The notes: generated by a model from the sequence alone, not told the origin. Positions 25,594 through 33,720 are shown, counted from the first letter of the stretch. The stretch: DNA of 42,510 bases from T1Sed10-7 sp047921175 (GCA_047921175.1 JBLRWQ010000019.1:1-42510), one strand, 5' to 3'. Translations and numbers: made by a program.

Positions 25594-25628
25594 CCCGCCA
25601 CAGGACCCCGATCGAGGGAGGAACGGCG

Positions 25629-27035
25629 ATGCCGACCCACCTGCCGAGCGCAGCCCTCGACGCCGCCGCGCTGCGGGCGCAGGTCGAACGGGCGACCACC
25701 GGCGCCCACGGCGCCGCAGGGCTCGGCGTGGAGGTCGAGCTGCTGCCGTTCGCGACCACACCGGCGCTCCGGCGCCTCCCCATCTCGACCGGCGACGGCA
25801 CCCTCGCGCGCCTTGCGGCCGTCCCGTCGGTGCACGCCTCGCTGGGCCCTGATGCGCGGCTTGAGGAGGACGGCTGGTGGGCTGGCGGCGCCGACGGTGC
25901 ACGGATCACCTTCGAACCGGGTGGGCAGCTGGAGATCTCGAGCTGCTACCGGCCGCGCCCGGCCGAGGCCCTCGCGAGCGCGGACCACGCCACCGCGGTC
26001 CTCGCGGCTGCGCTCGCGCCGCATGCCCGTCTGGTCGCCGTCGGGATCGACCGCTGGACGCCCGGCACGGTCCCGCAGCAGCGCACGGCGCCCCGGTACC
26101 CCGCCATGGGCCACTACCTCGCCGAACGCGGCCCCGCGGGGCGGACCATGATGCGCGATACCGCGGCCCTGCAGCTCAACCTCGACCTGTCGGACGGCCA
26201 GGAGGCCCGCGCGCGCTGGTCGGTGACCAACCTCCTCGCTCCGGTCGCGACGGCGACCTTCGCCACCAGCCCGTCCGCGGACGGTCGCATCCGGTCGCTC
26301 CGCAGCCGAGCCTGGCAGCAGCTCGATCCCAGCCGGACCGGGTTCGTCGCCGACGACGACCCCGGGGCGAGCCTGGCGGATCAGCTGGAACGGTTCGCGC
26401 TGGAGGCCGACGTCCTCCTCGTCATCCGGCCGGACGGCAGCGTGCTCCCCGGGCGGCCGGGCTGGCGGTTCGGCGACTGGCTGGCAAACGGCGACCCCCG
26501 GCTCGGGTGGCCGACGGCGGCGGACCTCGCGGTCCACCTCACGACCCTGTTCCCCGAGGTCCGTCCCCGCGGCTACCTCGAGATCCGCTCGATCGACGCG
26601 GTGCCGGCCCGCTGGCGCCACGTGCCGGCGGTGCTCTACCTCGGTGCGACCTACGACCCGCGCGCACGCGACCGCATCCTCGAGGTCCTCAGCCGACGTG
26701 CCGAGGGACCCTTGCAGCAGCTCCAGCACGCCGCCGTCGTCGGGGTCTCCGATCCGTCGTGGTGCGCGCTCGCCGTGGAGGTGTGGTCCTTCGCCCTGGA
26801 GGGGGCCGCTCGACTCCCCGACGGTGCGCTCGGCCACGACGACCTGCGCAACGCCGAGCGGTTCCTCGACCGCTTCACCCTGCGGGGACGCACCCCCGGT
26901 GACGACCTGCTCGACCTCTGGCGGGCGGCCGGTCCTGCGGCAGCGCTGCGCTGGGCCGCCGAACCCACGTCGCCGTCCCACCCGGCGGTCGCGCCGGCAG
27001 CGACACAGCGCCACGCGCAGGAGGTCCCACGATGA
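25629..27035 (+). CDS. egtA: Glutamate-cysteine ligase EgtA
   Basis: The 468-residue product is a GCS2-type ligase making gamma-glutamylcysteine, the sulfur donor in the actinobacterial ergothioneine route. GLGVEVELLPF (metal and glutamate site), ITFEPGGQLEIS, MMRDTAALQLNLD and YLEIRSID are characteristic. GAGGGAGGAA lies before ATG 25629. It overlaps egtB by four bases (ATGA). Having a dedicated ligase implies the mycobacterial-type pathway with EgtB and EgtC rather than the fungal cysteine-direct route. Confidence 0.94.
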   Translation: MPTHLPSAALDAAALRAQVERATTGAHGAAGLGVEVELLPFATTPALRRLPISTGDGTLARLAAVPSVHASLGPDARLEEDGWWAGGADGARITFEPGGQLEISSCYRPRPAEALASADHATAVLAAALAPHARLVAVGIDRWTPGTVPQQRTAPRYPAMGHYLAERGPAGRTMMRDTAALQLNLDLSDGQEARARWSVTNLLAPVATATFATSPSADGRIRSLRSRAWQQLDPSRTGFVADDDPGASLADQLERFALEADVLLVIRPDGSVLPGRPGWRFGDWLANGDPRLGWPTAADLAVHLTTLFPEVRPRGYLEIRSIDAVPARWRHVPAVLYLGATYDPRARDRILEVLSRRAEGPLQQLQHAAVVGVSDPSWCALAVEVWSFALEGAARLPDGALGHDDLRNAERFLDRFTLRGRTPGDDLLDLWRAAGPAAALRWAAEPTSPSHPAVAPAATQRHAQEVPR

Positions 27036-28348
27036 CCCGCCCGACGGACCTGCACCGGGCCCTCACCCGGACCCTCGAACGCGGGCGGGCGCACACCCAC
27101 CGGCTGGTCCGTGAGCTCGACGACGAGGTGCTGCACGACCAGCCGGTGGACTTCCTCAGCCCGCTGGTCTGGGACCTCGGCCACATCGCCTGCTTCGAGG
27201 ACCTCTGGCTGGTCCGGCGGCTGACCGGTCGCGGGTCCCGGGACCCGGAGCGCGATCACCTCTACGACGCCTTCGAGCACCCACGCTGGACCCGAGGCGA
27301 GCTACCGCTGATGCCGCCGTCGGACGCCCTGCGCTACCTCGACGATGTCCGCAGCGAGACCCTGGACGTGCTGCACAGCCTGGAGCTGCCGCCCGACGCC
27401 CCGCTGCTCGCGGACGGCGCCGTGCACCGGATGATCGCCCAGCACGAACGCCAGCACCAGGAGACGATGCTCCAGTCGATCGGGCTCCGGCCCGACCGAC
27501 CGTACGCCCCAGCACGGGCGAAGCCGGTCCCGGTCCGCCGACGGGTCGACGACCGCGAGCGGGTCCTGGTGCCGGCCGGCGCCTTCTGGATGGGTACCGA
27601 CGACCGCGGCTGGTCCTACGACAACGAGCGCCCGCGGCATCGCGTCGAGCTCGCGGCCTTCGCGCTGGACCGCTACCCCGTCACGACCCGCCGCTACGCC
27701 GCCTTCATCGCGGATGGTGGCTACGACCGACCCGAGCTGTGGTCCGAGCGCGGCTGGCGCTGGCGCTGCGACAGCGGGCATCGGGCGCCGCAGGGGTGGC
27801 AGCGCGACCGCACCGATGGCTGGCTCCGGCTGCGGTTCGGTCACCTCGAGCGCCTGGACCCGCGTGAGCCGGTGCAGCACGTGAGCTTCTTCGAGGCCGA
27901 GGCCTTCGCGCGGTGGGCCGGCGGGCGCCTCCCGACCGAGGCCGAGTGGGAGAAGGCCGCGGGCTGGGACCCGGCGACCGGCACGTGCCGGACCTACCCC
28001 TGGGGCGAGAGCAGCCCCGGGCCCGACCGGGCCAACCTCGGTGCGCGCCGCTTCGGACCCATGCCGGTCGGCAGCTTCCCGGCGGGCGCGTCCGCGGTCG
28101 GCGCCGAGCAGCTGGTCGGTGACGTCTACGAGTGGACGAGCTCCGGCTTCGATCCCTACCCCGGCTTCCGCGCCTTCCCCTACCCGGAGTACAGCGAGGT
28201 GTTCCTCGGCGGGGACTACCAGGTGCTGCGCGGCTCGTCGTGGGCGATCGGGCCCCAGATGGCGCGCGCGACCTACCGCAACTGGGACCACCCGTACCGC
28301 CGGCAGCTCTTCGCCGGGCTGCGGGTCGCCTACGACCTCTCGGTCTGA
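27032..28348 (+). CDS. egtB: Hercynine sulfoxide synthase EgtB (non-heme iron)
   Basis: The 438-residue enzyme joins hercynine and gamma-glutamylcysteine with O2. The N-terminal DinB-like domain supplies three iron ligands, His51 (LGHIACFED) and His138/His142 (QHERQHQE), close to the mycobacterial positions. The C-terminal FGE-sulfatase domain has PAGAFWMGTD, PVQHVSFFEAEAFARWAGG and a C-terminal NWDHPYRRQLFAGLR in which Asp and Arg correspond to substrate-binding residues of EgtB. Overlap with egtA and close spacing to egtC place it in the operon. Confidence 0.96.
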   Translation: MTRPTDLHRALTRTLERGRAHTHRLVRELDDEVLHDQPVDFLSPLVWDLGHIACFEDLWLVRRLTGRGSRDPERDHLYDAFEHPRWTRGELPLMPPSDALRYLDDVRSETLDVLHSLELPPDAPLLADGAVHRMIAQHERQHQETMLQSIGLRPDRPYAPARAKPVPVRRRVDDRERVLVPAGAFWMGTDDRGWSYDNERPRHRVELAAFALDRYPVTTRRYAAFIADGGYDRPELWSERGWRWRCDSGHRAPQGWQRDRTDGWLRLRFGHLERLDPREPVQHVSFFEAEAFARWAGGRLPTEAEWEKAAGWDPATGTCRTYPWGESSPGPDRANLGARRFGPMPVGSFPAGASAVGAEQLVGDVYEWTSSGFDPYPGFRAFPYPEYSEVFLGGDYQVLRGSSWAIGPQMARATYRNWDHPYRRQLFAGLRVAYDLSV

Positions 28349-28364
28349 CCCCTCCGGAGGAGCC

Positions 28365-29153
28365 ATGTGCCGCATGGCCGGCTACGTCGGGGTCACCCGC
28401 ACGGTGGATGCGCTGCTCTACGACGCCCCGCGGTCGCTGCACGAGCAGGCCTACGCCCCGCACGAGCAGCAGGACGGCACCGTCAACGTCGACGGGACCG
28501 CGGTCGCGTGGTGGCCCGATCACGCCCCCGGACCGCTGCGCTACGCCACCACGCAGCCCCCGTGGTCGGACGAGAACCTCCGGGAGCTCGCGCCGCACCT
28601 CCACGCCCGCGCGATGATCGCGGCGGTCCGCGGCGCCACCCCCGGCATCGCCGGGGGGCGGGCCGCGATCGCCCCGTTCGTCCTGGGCGGGCTCGCGATC
28701 GCCCACAACGGGTGGCTCGGTGGCTTCCACGAGACCGTCGCACCGCGGCTGCTCGCCGACCTGCCGTCGGCCTGGGTCGGCCAGCTGTCCGTGCTGTCGG
28801 ACTCGCTGCTGGTGGCGCTGCACCTCGCCGCCCGCCAGGAGCCCGGCCGCGCGCTGGTCGACAGCGTCGGCGCGACCCTGCGGTACGTGCGCGGGGTGTG
28901 CGCCGAGCTCGGGCAGCCGGCGACGTTGAACCTGCTGGTCAGCGACGGGCGCCGGCTCGTCGGCAGTCGGGTGAGCGTCGACCGCCCCCACAACAGCCTC
29001 TACACGCTGGTGGACGGCGTGTCGCCCTGGTCCGATGGGGCGCTGATCGCGTCGGAGCCCCTGGACGGGCGCCCGTGGCAGCCGGTGCCCGTGGAGCACC
29101 TCGTCGAGGTGACGCCCGGCTCGGTGCGGACCGAGCCGCTCGGTGCGAGCTGA
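28365..29153 (+). CDS. egtC: Gamma-glutamyl hercynylcysteine sulfoxide hydrolase EgtC
   Basis: The 262-residue class II glutamine amidotransferase-like hydrolase removes glutamate from the EgtB product. The chain starts Met-Cys-Arg-Met-Ala-Gly, so Cys2 becomes the N-terminal nucleophile. FVLGGLAIAHNGWLGGF and SDSLLVALHL are family segments. A GGAGGAG site stands four bases before ATG 28365. The final C-S lyase gene egtE is not in the window; it must lie elsewhere or another PLP lyase substitutes. The gene ends one base before the stop of the convergent membrane protein gene. Confidence 0.95.
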   Translation: MCRMAGYVGVTRTVDALLYDAPRSLHEQAYAPHEQQDGTVNVDGTAVAWWPDHAPGPLRYATTQPPWSDENLRELAPHLHARAMIAAVRGATPGIAGGRAAIAPFVLGGLAIAHNGWLGGFHETVAPRLLADLPSAWVGQLSVLSDSLLVALHLAARQEPGRALVDSVGATLRYVRGVCAELGQPATLNLLVSDGRRLVGSRVSVDRPHNSLYTLVDGVSPWSDGALIASEPLDGRPWQPVPVEHLVEVTPGSVRTEPLGAS

Positions 29154-29666
29154 TCACACGGTGCGGTCGCGCCCGCCGGCCAGGGCCCGGTAGGCGAGGC
29201 TCGTGGCCACGCCGAAGACCAGATGGGCCGTGACGTCCTTGGCGATCGTGGCGGCGTCGTAGCGCCAGATCGGTTCGTAGATGCCCATCGCCCCCAGGGT
29301 GGCGTAGCTGTTGGCCACGGCCCCCGCCCCGGTCGCCACGCCGGCGGGCAGCGGCGGCCGGCCGTCGAGCAGCAGCGCGTGCGCCACCCCGTAGCCGGCA
29401 CCGGTCAGCCAGTGCATCGCGTTGGTGGTCGTAGCGGCGGCGCTGTCCGGGAGCGTCACCCCGACCGTGTCCGCGAGGCGCTTGCCGACCTGGCCCGGCG
29501 CCGAGGCCTCCTCGAACGAGGCGACCGACCCGGCGAACTCCCAGGTCAGCGGCCCGTCCTCGCCACCTCCGCGGCGGTAGCGGCCGTACCAGACGAGATC
29601 CATCGCGACCGTCCCGATGGCACCGGCGACGGCGCCGAGCGCGATCCGCGTGACGAACGAGGTCAT
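29154..29666 (-). CDS. Membrane protein, third member of the local paralogue set (hypothetical)
   Basis: The 170-residue protein has a first helix (GAVAGAIGTVAMDLVWYG), a polar middle and three further hydrophobic segments. It ends in AHLVFGVATSLAYRALAGG, resembling the C-terminal motif of the 16459 and 17116 products. GGGAGGG precedes the ATG. A SigR-type promoter lies 49 bases upstream on this strand. Function unknown. Confidence 0.78.
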   Translation of the reverse strand: MTSFVTRIALGAVAGAIGTVAMDLVWYGRYRRGGGEDGPLTWEFAGSVASFEEASAPGQVGKRLADTVGVTLPDSAAATTTNAMHWLTGAGYGVAHALLLDGRPPLPAGVATGAGAVANSYATLGAMGIYEPIWRYDAATIAKDVTAHLVFGVATSLAYRALAGGRDRTV

Positions 29667-29714
29667 CGGTCCCTCCCTGCGTGTGGCGGCCCGCGGTGCG
29701 GTCCGTGCCCCGGG

Positions 29715-29740
29715 AACCTCCCACCGACGCGACCCCTTCC
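29715..29740 (-). promoter_or_regulatory. SigR-type promoter of the 170-residue membrane protein gene
   Basis: Minus strand GGAAG, 18 bases, GTTCCC; the -10 end lies 48 bases from ATG 29666. It diverges from another such promoter at 29823. Confidence 0.7.
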
Positions 29741-29822
29741 ACCGTCGGTGCATCCCACGCCACGACCCGACACCGCTCCACGTCTGCGACCGCCCGGAGT
29801 CGCACGGTACCTCGGACCGGTG

Positions 29823-29848
29823 GGAAGAAGTCCAGCGAGCTCCCGGTT
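29823..29848 (+). promoter_or_regulatory. SigR-type promoter upstream of the leader ORF and secreted protein
   Basis: GGAAG, 18 bases, GTTGCC. Transcription would start near 29855, leaving a leader of about 160 bases before ATG 30013. Confidence 0.72.
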
Positions 29849-29875
29849 GCCAGACCACGCGGGAGGAGCGGACGG

Positions 29876-29947
29876 ATGTCACTCGACCAGCACCGACGGG
29901 ACGGGCGACACCTGCTGCTGGTCGGAGGCGGGACGCGACGCGTCTAG
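29876..29947 (+). CDS. Possible 23-codon leader peptide
   Basis: ATG 29876 follows GGGAGGAG with good spacing, about 20 bases after the expected start of the SigR-type transcript, and reads to a TAG at 29945. The peptide is basic and Leu/Gly-rich (RRDGRHLLLVGGGTRR). Its stop codon lies in the loop of an 8-bp inverted repeat at 29936-29957. This is the only coding candidate in the 346-base gap between the two divergent genes. Either it is a translated leader affecting the downstream gene, or the ribosome site is fortuitous. Confidence 0.4.
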   Translation: MSLDQHRRDGRHLLLVGGGTRRV

Positions 29948-29957
29948 CCACGCGTCG
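29936..29957 (+). promoter_or_regulatory. Inverted repeat over the leader-ORF stop
   Basis: CGACGCGT-CTAGCC-ACGCGTCG, perfect 8-bp arms with a 6-base spacer containing TAG. It could be an attenuator hairpin or a dyad binding site 56 bases before the secreted-protein gene. Confidence 0.4.
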
Positions 29958-30012
29958 ATGCACCCCACCCCCGACCGGTCCCACCCGTGCCAACCCTACG
30001 AAGGAGAGTCGG

Positions 30013-30819
30013 ATGGAACGCGCAGGAGTATGGAACATCCACCGGTGGATCGCCACCATGCTGGCGGTCGCGCTGCTCGCAGCGGCGGTGCTCGTGACCG
30101 GCGGAGCGAGCGCGGATGCCCGCGGCCCCTCCCGGTCGGTCGCCGCGGTGCCGGACGGGTTCCAGCAGCAGCTGACCTACATGGCGCAGCCCCGCGACGT
30201 CGAGAACCCCACGGTCGTGAACTACGCGACCTTCGAGGAGTTCCAGGCCGAGGTCTGGGGCCGCGACGCGGACGACATCGCAGCGTTCCGTGCCGAGGCG
30301 ATCGAGTTCTACTACGAACGCTTCGGCCTGGACTTCAGCGACGCCGTGATCGACGAGTACGGCGTGCAGACCATCACCGATCCCGGCACCAAGATGGACG
30401 TGACGCTGACCCCGAGCTTCGTCGCACCGGAGACCGAGTACCGCGCCTACACGATCGGCGGTCGCTGGACCCCGCCGGAGGGCTACGTCGTGCGTGACTC
30501 GAGCTTCAACGTCATGCTGCCGCCACGCATCGAGCTGGGCGGGGACTACGGTGGGGACGACGGCAAGGTCGCCGCGGACGGCGGGCTGCTGGCCTTCGGG
30601 GACTACAGCATCCTGATCCCCGGTCCGGGCAACAGCGGCAACGACGAGACCATCGACATCCGCTTCCTCTCCACGGGACCGATCGTGGCGAACGCCGATG
30701 GGGCCATGACCTTCATCTGCGACCTCGAGAGCGAGCGCTGGGGTTCCGGCCAGGCCCGCGGCATCGTCACCCCGAACGGGGAGATCCGCAACGTCCTGAC
30801 CTTCCCCTCGACCAGCTGA
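30013..30819 (+). CDS. Secreted protein of unknown function
   Basis: The 268-residue product has a clear signal peptide (helix about 13-30, likely cleavage after Ala-Ser-Ala near 36). The mature part is acidic and rich in Gly, Thr and aromatic residues, with two halves: a helical part (FEEFQAEVWGRDADDIAAFRAE) and a beta-rich part containing an LPPRIELGGDYGGDDGK stretch. A single cysteine (FICDLES) is near the end. AAGGAGAG precedes the ATG. I do not recognise a family. A SigR-type promoter about 165 bases upstream suggests stress induction. Confidence 0.8.
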   Translation: MERAGVWNIHRWIATMLAVALLAAAVLVTGGASADARGPSRSVAAVPDGFQQQLTYMAQPRDVENPTVVNYATFEEFQAEVWGRDADDIAAFRAEAIEFYYERFGLDFSDAVIDEYGVQTITDPGTKMDVTLTPSFVAPETEYRAYTIGGRWTPPEGYVVRDSSFNVMLPPRIELGGDYGGDDGKVAADGGLLAFGDYSILIPGPGNSGNDETIDIRFLSTGPIVANADGAMTFICDLESERWGSGQARGIVTPNGEIRNVLTFPSTS

Positions 30820-30848
30820 GCCGCGACGAGGGCGTCGGTCGCACCATC

Positions 30849-30880
30849 GGTGCCGTCATCGCAGCCGCGATGGCGGCACC
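30849..30880 (+). terminator. Hairpin after the secreted-protein gene
   Basis: GGTGCCGTCATCGC pairs with GCGATGGCGGCACC (14 pairs, one G-T) around AGCC, 30 bases after the stop. No U-run follows. Confidence 0.55.
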
Positions 30881-30907
30881 GTCCGACGTCCGGCCGAGGT
30901 CGGCGAT

Positions 30908-30933
30908 GGAAGGGATCGGGCGAGGTCCCGGTT
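30908..30933 (+). promoter_or_regulatory. SigR-type promoter of the 43-codon ORF and DUF427 gene
   Basis: GGAAG, 18 bases, GTTGCC, starting 28 bases after the terminator hairpin. It is followed by a short dyad, CGGTTGC-N13-GCAACCG (30929-30955), overlapping the -10, which could be an operator. Confidence 0.72.
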
Positions 30934-30969
30934 GCCTTGGTTGACAACGCAACCGCAACCGGAGGTCCC

Positions 30970-31101
30970 ATGCCACGTGTCCCCGTCCACACCGTCGCCG
31001 ACGACACCTGGTCCGCGGCGCTGGAGGCCGGCTGGACCGAGCGCGAGCTGCTCGAGGGCTACGCCGAGCTCGACCTGCCCGCTGCACCGAAGCTGGACTG
31101 A
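30970..31101 (+). CDS. 43-residue small protein
   Basis: A strong GGAGG site stands before ATG 30970, and a SigR-type promoter lies 37 bases upstream, so translation is likely. The product begins MPRVPVHTVADDTW and contains AGWTERELLEGYAELDLP. That stretch recalls the last helix of AhpD/carboxymuconolactone decarboxylase proteins, so it may be a remnant of one or an independent small protein. It has no Cys and no membrane helix. DUF427 follows 45 bases downstream. Confidence 0.6.
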   Translation: MPRVPVHTVADDTWSAALEAGWTERELLEGYAELDLPAAPKLD

Positions 31102-31146
31102 CCGACCGCCGGACCGACCATCCATCCGACCACCAAGGAGCATCCC

Positions 31147-31434
31147 ATGACCCGAGTCCTGCTGGGTGACCACGTCATCGCCGAGAGCGACGACACGATC
31201 GTCGTCGAGGGCAACCACTACTTCCCGCCGGACAGCATCCTCGCCGGGGCTCTCCAGGAGAGCCAGAAGCGGACGCAGTGCCACTGGAAGGGCACGGCGA
31301 CCTACCACCACCTCGTCGTCGACGGGGAGACCACCACGGATGCGGCGTGGAGCTACCCGACGCCGCTGCCGAAGGCCCAGAACATCACGGGCTACGTGGC
31401 CTTCGACAAGCGGAAGGTCCGCGTCAAGCGCTGA
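31147..31434 (+). CDS. DUF427 domain protein
   Basis: The 95-residue product covers the complete DUF427 fold: a short beta domain with VVVEGNHYFPP, the conserved CHWKGTATYHHL stretch and the final AFDKRKVRV. The reaction of this widespread family is not known; the Cys-His-Trp-Lys segment is its most conserved part. AAGGAG stands before ATG 31147. It probably shares the SigR-type promoter of the preceding 43-codon ORF. Confidence 0.88.
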   Translation: MTRVLLGDHVIAESDDTIVVEGNHYFPPDSILAGALQESQKRTQCHWKGTATYHHLVVDGETTTDAAWSYPTPLPKAQNITGYVAFDKRKVRVKR

Positions 31435-31485
31435 GCCGGACGCCCGTGTCACGGCCCCCACCAGCAGCACGCCCAGCCCGACGGC

Positions 31486-32394
31486 TCAGCGATGGTGTGC
31501 GTGGGGGCCGCCGGCCATCTGTCCGGCCACGGGGACGGCTGCGTCGGCCAGGAACGCCGCAGCCAGCTCGTACGCCGGCTCGATGAGCTCGGCACTGCTG
31601 TCGAGATCGAGCAGCGAGCGGTTCCGGGTACAGGGCCGGGGCAGGTAGACCAGCGGGACCTCCTCGGCCACCAGCGGAGCCTCGACCAGGACCCGCTGCC
31701 GCATCGCCGTGGACATCGCGAGGACCAGCCCGTCCGGGAAGCCCCTCGGTAGCTCGTCGAGGTGGCAGACGTCCCCGACGTCCAGGACCACGATCGAGCG
31801 TGCGCCGGCATCCAACGCCGCCCGCAACGGCACGTTGGCGACGCTGCCCCCGTCCCACAACGGTGACCCGTCGACGGTCACCGGCGGGAACATCCCGGGC
31901 AGCGCGGTCGCGGCCAGCAGGGCGGGCACGAGCTGGCCGGTCGACAACCGACGCACGTGCCCGGTCAGCACCTCGCTGGCGATCACCGTGAGCGGCAGCG
32001 CGAGCTCCTCGAACCGACGCGCACCCAGGCTGCGGCGGATCAGCGTCTCCAGACCGCTCGCGGGATGGAGGTAGCCGGTCCGGGCGGCATGCACGATCTG
32101 AGCCGCGACCGACCCCGGGAACACCTCACGCCGGCGCAACCCACGCCAGATCGTCTCCAGCCGCGTGACGGCCGCCGGGACCAGCCCGAGATGGGCCGTG
32201 ACCGCGGCGTTGAGGGCACCCACCGAGGTGCCCACCAGCAGGTCCGGGCCGATCTGCGCCTCACCGAGGGCACGCAACATGCCGACCTGCATGGATCCCA
32301 GGCTGGCGCCGCCGCTACAGACGAACGCCCGCGGCCGCGGCAGCGCAGCCGCCCAGCGTCCGGGGACCGGATCGACTGCGGCGGGAGCGGACAT
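31486..32394 (-). CDS. Patatin-like phospholipase
   Basis: The 302-residue product has the patatin catalytic layout: oxyanion loop GGASLGS (28-34), nucleophile GTSVG (Ser57) and the catalytic Asp in DGG (Asp181). There is no signal peptide, so it is a cytosolic or peripheral acyl hydrolase, similar to bacterial RssA-type proteins. The C terminus is His-rich (GGPHAHHR). A SigR-type promoter lies 43 bases upstream, suggesting a part in membrane-lipid repair under thiol stress. Confidence 0.9.
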   Translation of the reverse strand: MSAPAAVDPVPGRWAAALPRPRAFVCSGGASLGSMQVGMLRALGEAQIGPDLLVGTSVGALNAAVTAHLGLVPAAVTRLETIWRGLRRREVFPGSVAAQIVHAARTGYLHPASGLETLIRRSLGARRFEELALPLTVIASEVLTGHVRRLSTGQLVPALLAATALPGMFPPVTVDGSPLWDGGSVANVPLRAALDAGARSIVVLDVGDVCHLDELPRGFPDGLVLAMSTAMRQRVLVEAPLVAEEVPLVYLPRPCTRNRSLLDLDSSAELIEPAYELAAAFLADAAVPVAGQMAGGPHAHHR

Positions 32395-32437
32395 CGGGCA
32401 CCACCTCCGCGGAACGGCCGGCAGCCACGTCGGGTGG

Positions 32438-32463
32438 AACCCGCGTGGCCTGCCGGCTGTTCC
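32438..32463 (-). promoter_or_regulatory. SigR-type promoter of the patatin gene
   Basis: Minus strand GGAAC, 18 bases, GTTCCA; the -10 ends 43 bases before ATG 32394. It lies in the gap between patatin and the AhpD-like pair. Confidence 0.65.
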
Positions 32464-32479
32464 CCTGCAGGTGTGCCGG

Positions 32480-33028
32480 TCAGGTGACCGGACGGGTGAA
32501 CAGCACCGGGTCCGAGACCCCGAGGGTGTCGAACATGCGACCGAGGTTCACGAAGGTCGTGATGACCGCCGTGAGCTCCAGCAGCTGCCCGTGGTCCCAG
32601 CCGGCGTGCAGCGACTCCCACAGCTCGTCCCCGACATCGTTGGCGTCGACGGCGATCTGCTCGATGTAGGCGAAGACGGCCCGCTCCGCCGGGGTGAAGT
32701 GCGGGCTGTCCTGCCACAGGGCGTTCTGCAGGTCACCGATCCTGGACGTGTCGTTGCCCAGCTCGACGGCGAGCCGCTCATGGGCGCCGTAGCTGTAGTA
32801 GGCACCGGTCGCACGCAGGGTCTTGAGGATCACGAGCTCCTTGAACGCCCAGCTCACCCGACCCTCCTGCAGCAGCTGGATGGTCAGGTCGGTGATCGAA
32901 CGGCAGAAGGCCGGGTTGGTCCCCAGCACCTTCACGAAGTTCGGGACGTGCCCGAAGTGCTCCTCCGCGTCGCGGTAGACCACCTCGACGTCAGCGGTGG
33001 GGGTGTCGAGTACAGCGGTAGCTGGCAT
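32480..33028 (-). CDS. AhpD/carboxymuconolactone decarboxylase-like protein lacking the CxxC pair
   Basis: The 182-residue all-helical product has the AhpD-fold motif KELVILKTLRATGAYYSYGAHE. In the neighbouring paralogue this region reads KELLILKSTKMGDCLYCVTQHE. The two redox Cys are therefore replaced by Ala76 and Ser79, while the proton-relay His83 is kept, so peroxidase-type disulfide chemistry is ruled out. It lies 10 bases downstream of the CxxC paralogue and is cotranscribed. It may act as the partner subunit of a mixed oligomer, or use a different chemistry. Confidence 0.88.
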   Translation of the reverse strand: MPATAVLDTPTADVEVVYRDAEEHFGHVPNFVKVLGTNPAFCRSITDLTIQLLQEGRVSWAFKELVILKTLRATGAYYSYGAHERLAVELGNDTSRIGDLQNALWQDSPHFTPAERAVFAYIEQIAVDANDVGDELWESLHAGWDHGQLLELTAVITTFVNLGRMFDTLGVSDPVLFTRPVT

Positions 33029-33038
33029 GGCGGCCTCC

Positions 33039-33674
33039 TCAGGCGGATGGGGACTGGGCGAGGAAGTGGTCGAGGTGGTGCCGTGACGCCACCGACACCG
33101 GCGGCTCCGCGGCGAAGAGCACGGGTTCGTGCCCGTGCCAGACCTCCTCGAGCTGGACGCCGAGCGCGTCCCCGAACTTCGAGACCTGCAGGTAGGCCCC
33201 GATGGTGGCCACCACCTCGACGATCTGACCGTCGTCGTAGTGCTCCCGGACCCGGCGCCACACCTCGGCCGGGATCCGCTCCGGATCGAGCACGACATGG
33301 CTGCACAGGTCGAGGATCGCCACCTCAGCGGGCGTGTAGTGCGGCGAGGTGCGGTACTCGACCCCGACGATGTCCGCCTGCTTCTGCGGGGTGACACCGA
33401 GGCGTCCGGCCACGACCTCGTGCTGGGTCACGCAGTACAGGCAGTCCCCCATCTTGGTCGACTTGAGGATCAGCAGCTCCTTGTCGACCCACGGGATCTG
33501 GCCGTCCTGCAGGATGTCGAAGTACACCTGCCACATCGGGCGCGCGATCTCCGGCGCGTTCCCGGTGATCTTGAAGATGTTGAGCACCATCTCGAAGCGT
33601 GCTTCGGCGTCGTCGTAGACCTGCTTGGTGACCGGATCCGCATCCTCCGGCTCGATGTAGGGCAACCGTGGCAT
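33039..33674 (-). CDS. AhpD/carboxymuconolactone decarboxylase-like protein with CxxC
   Basis: The 211-residue product keeps the AhpD-type active site: Cys78-Leu-Tyr-Cys81 with His85 in the DCLYCVTQHE segment, after KELLILKS. Proteins of this fold reduce peroxides or work as decarboxylases; the CxxC favours a thiol-dependent redox role. It is first in a two-gene operon controlled by a sigma-70-type promoter whose start region is covered by a 22-base palindrome, with a TetR gene divergent. The inducer is unknown. Confidence 0.9.
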   Translation of the reverse strand: MPRLPYIEPEDADPVTKQVYDDAEARFEMVLNIFKITGNAPEIARPMWQVYFDILQDGQIPWVDKELLILKSTKMGDCLYCVTQHEVVAGRLGVTPQKQADIVGVEYRTSPHYTPAEVAILDLCSHVVLDPERIPAEVWRRVREHYDDGQIVEVVATIGAYLQVSKFGDALGVQLEEVWHGHEPVLFAAEPPVSVASRHHLDHFLAQSPSA

Positions 33675-33720
33675 GACCGTCCTCTCCTCTCCCCGATGCC
33701 AGCTCCCACCAGCACCGCCG

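Noticed and set aside
22783..28348. Selenoneine biosynthesis from selD next to egtB/egtD
   Set aside because: No SenB-like glycosyltransferase is present; EgtA and EgtC indicate the sulfur pathway; selD is coupled to selA and selB.
29681..29875. 88-codon ORF ending at 29947
   Set aside because: The first 65 codons have no ribosome site and antisense-like composition and include the SigR-type promoter; only the last 23 codons are kept as a leader candidate.
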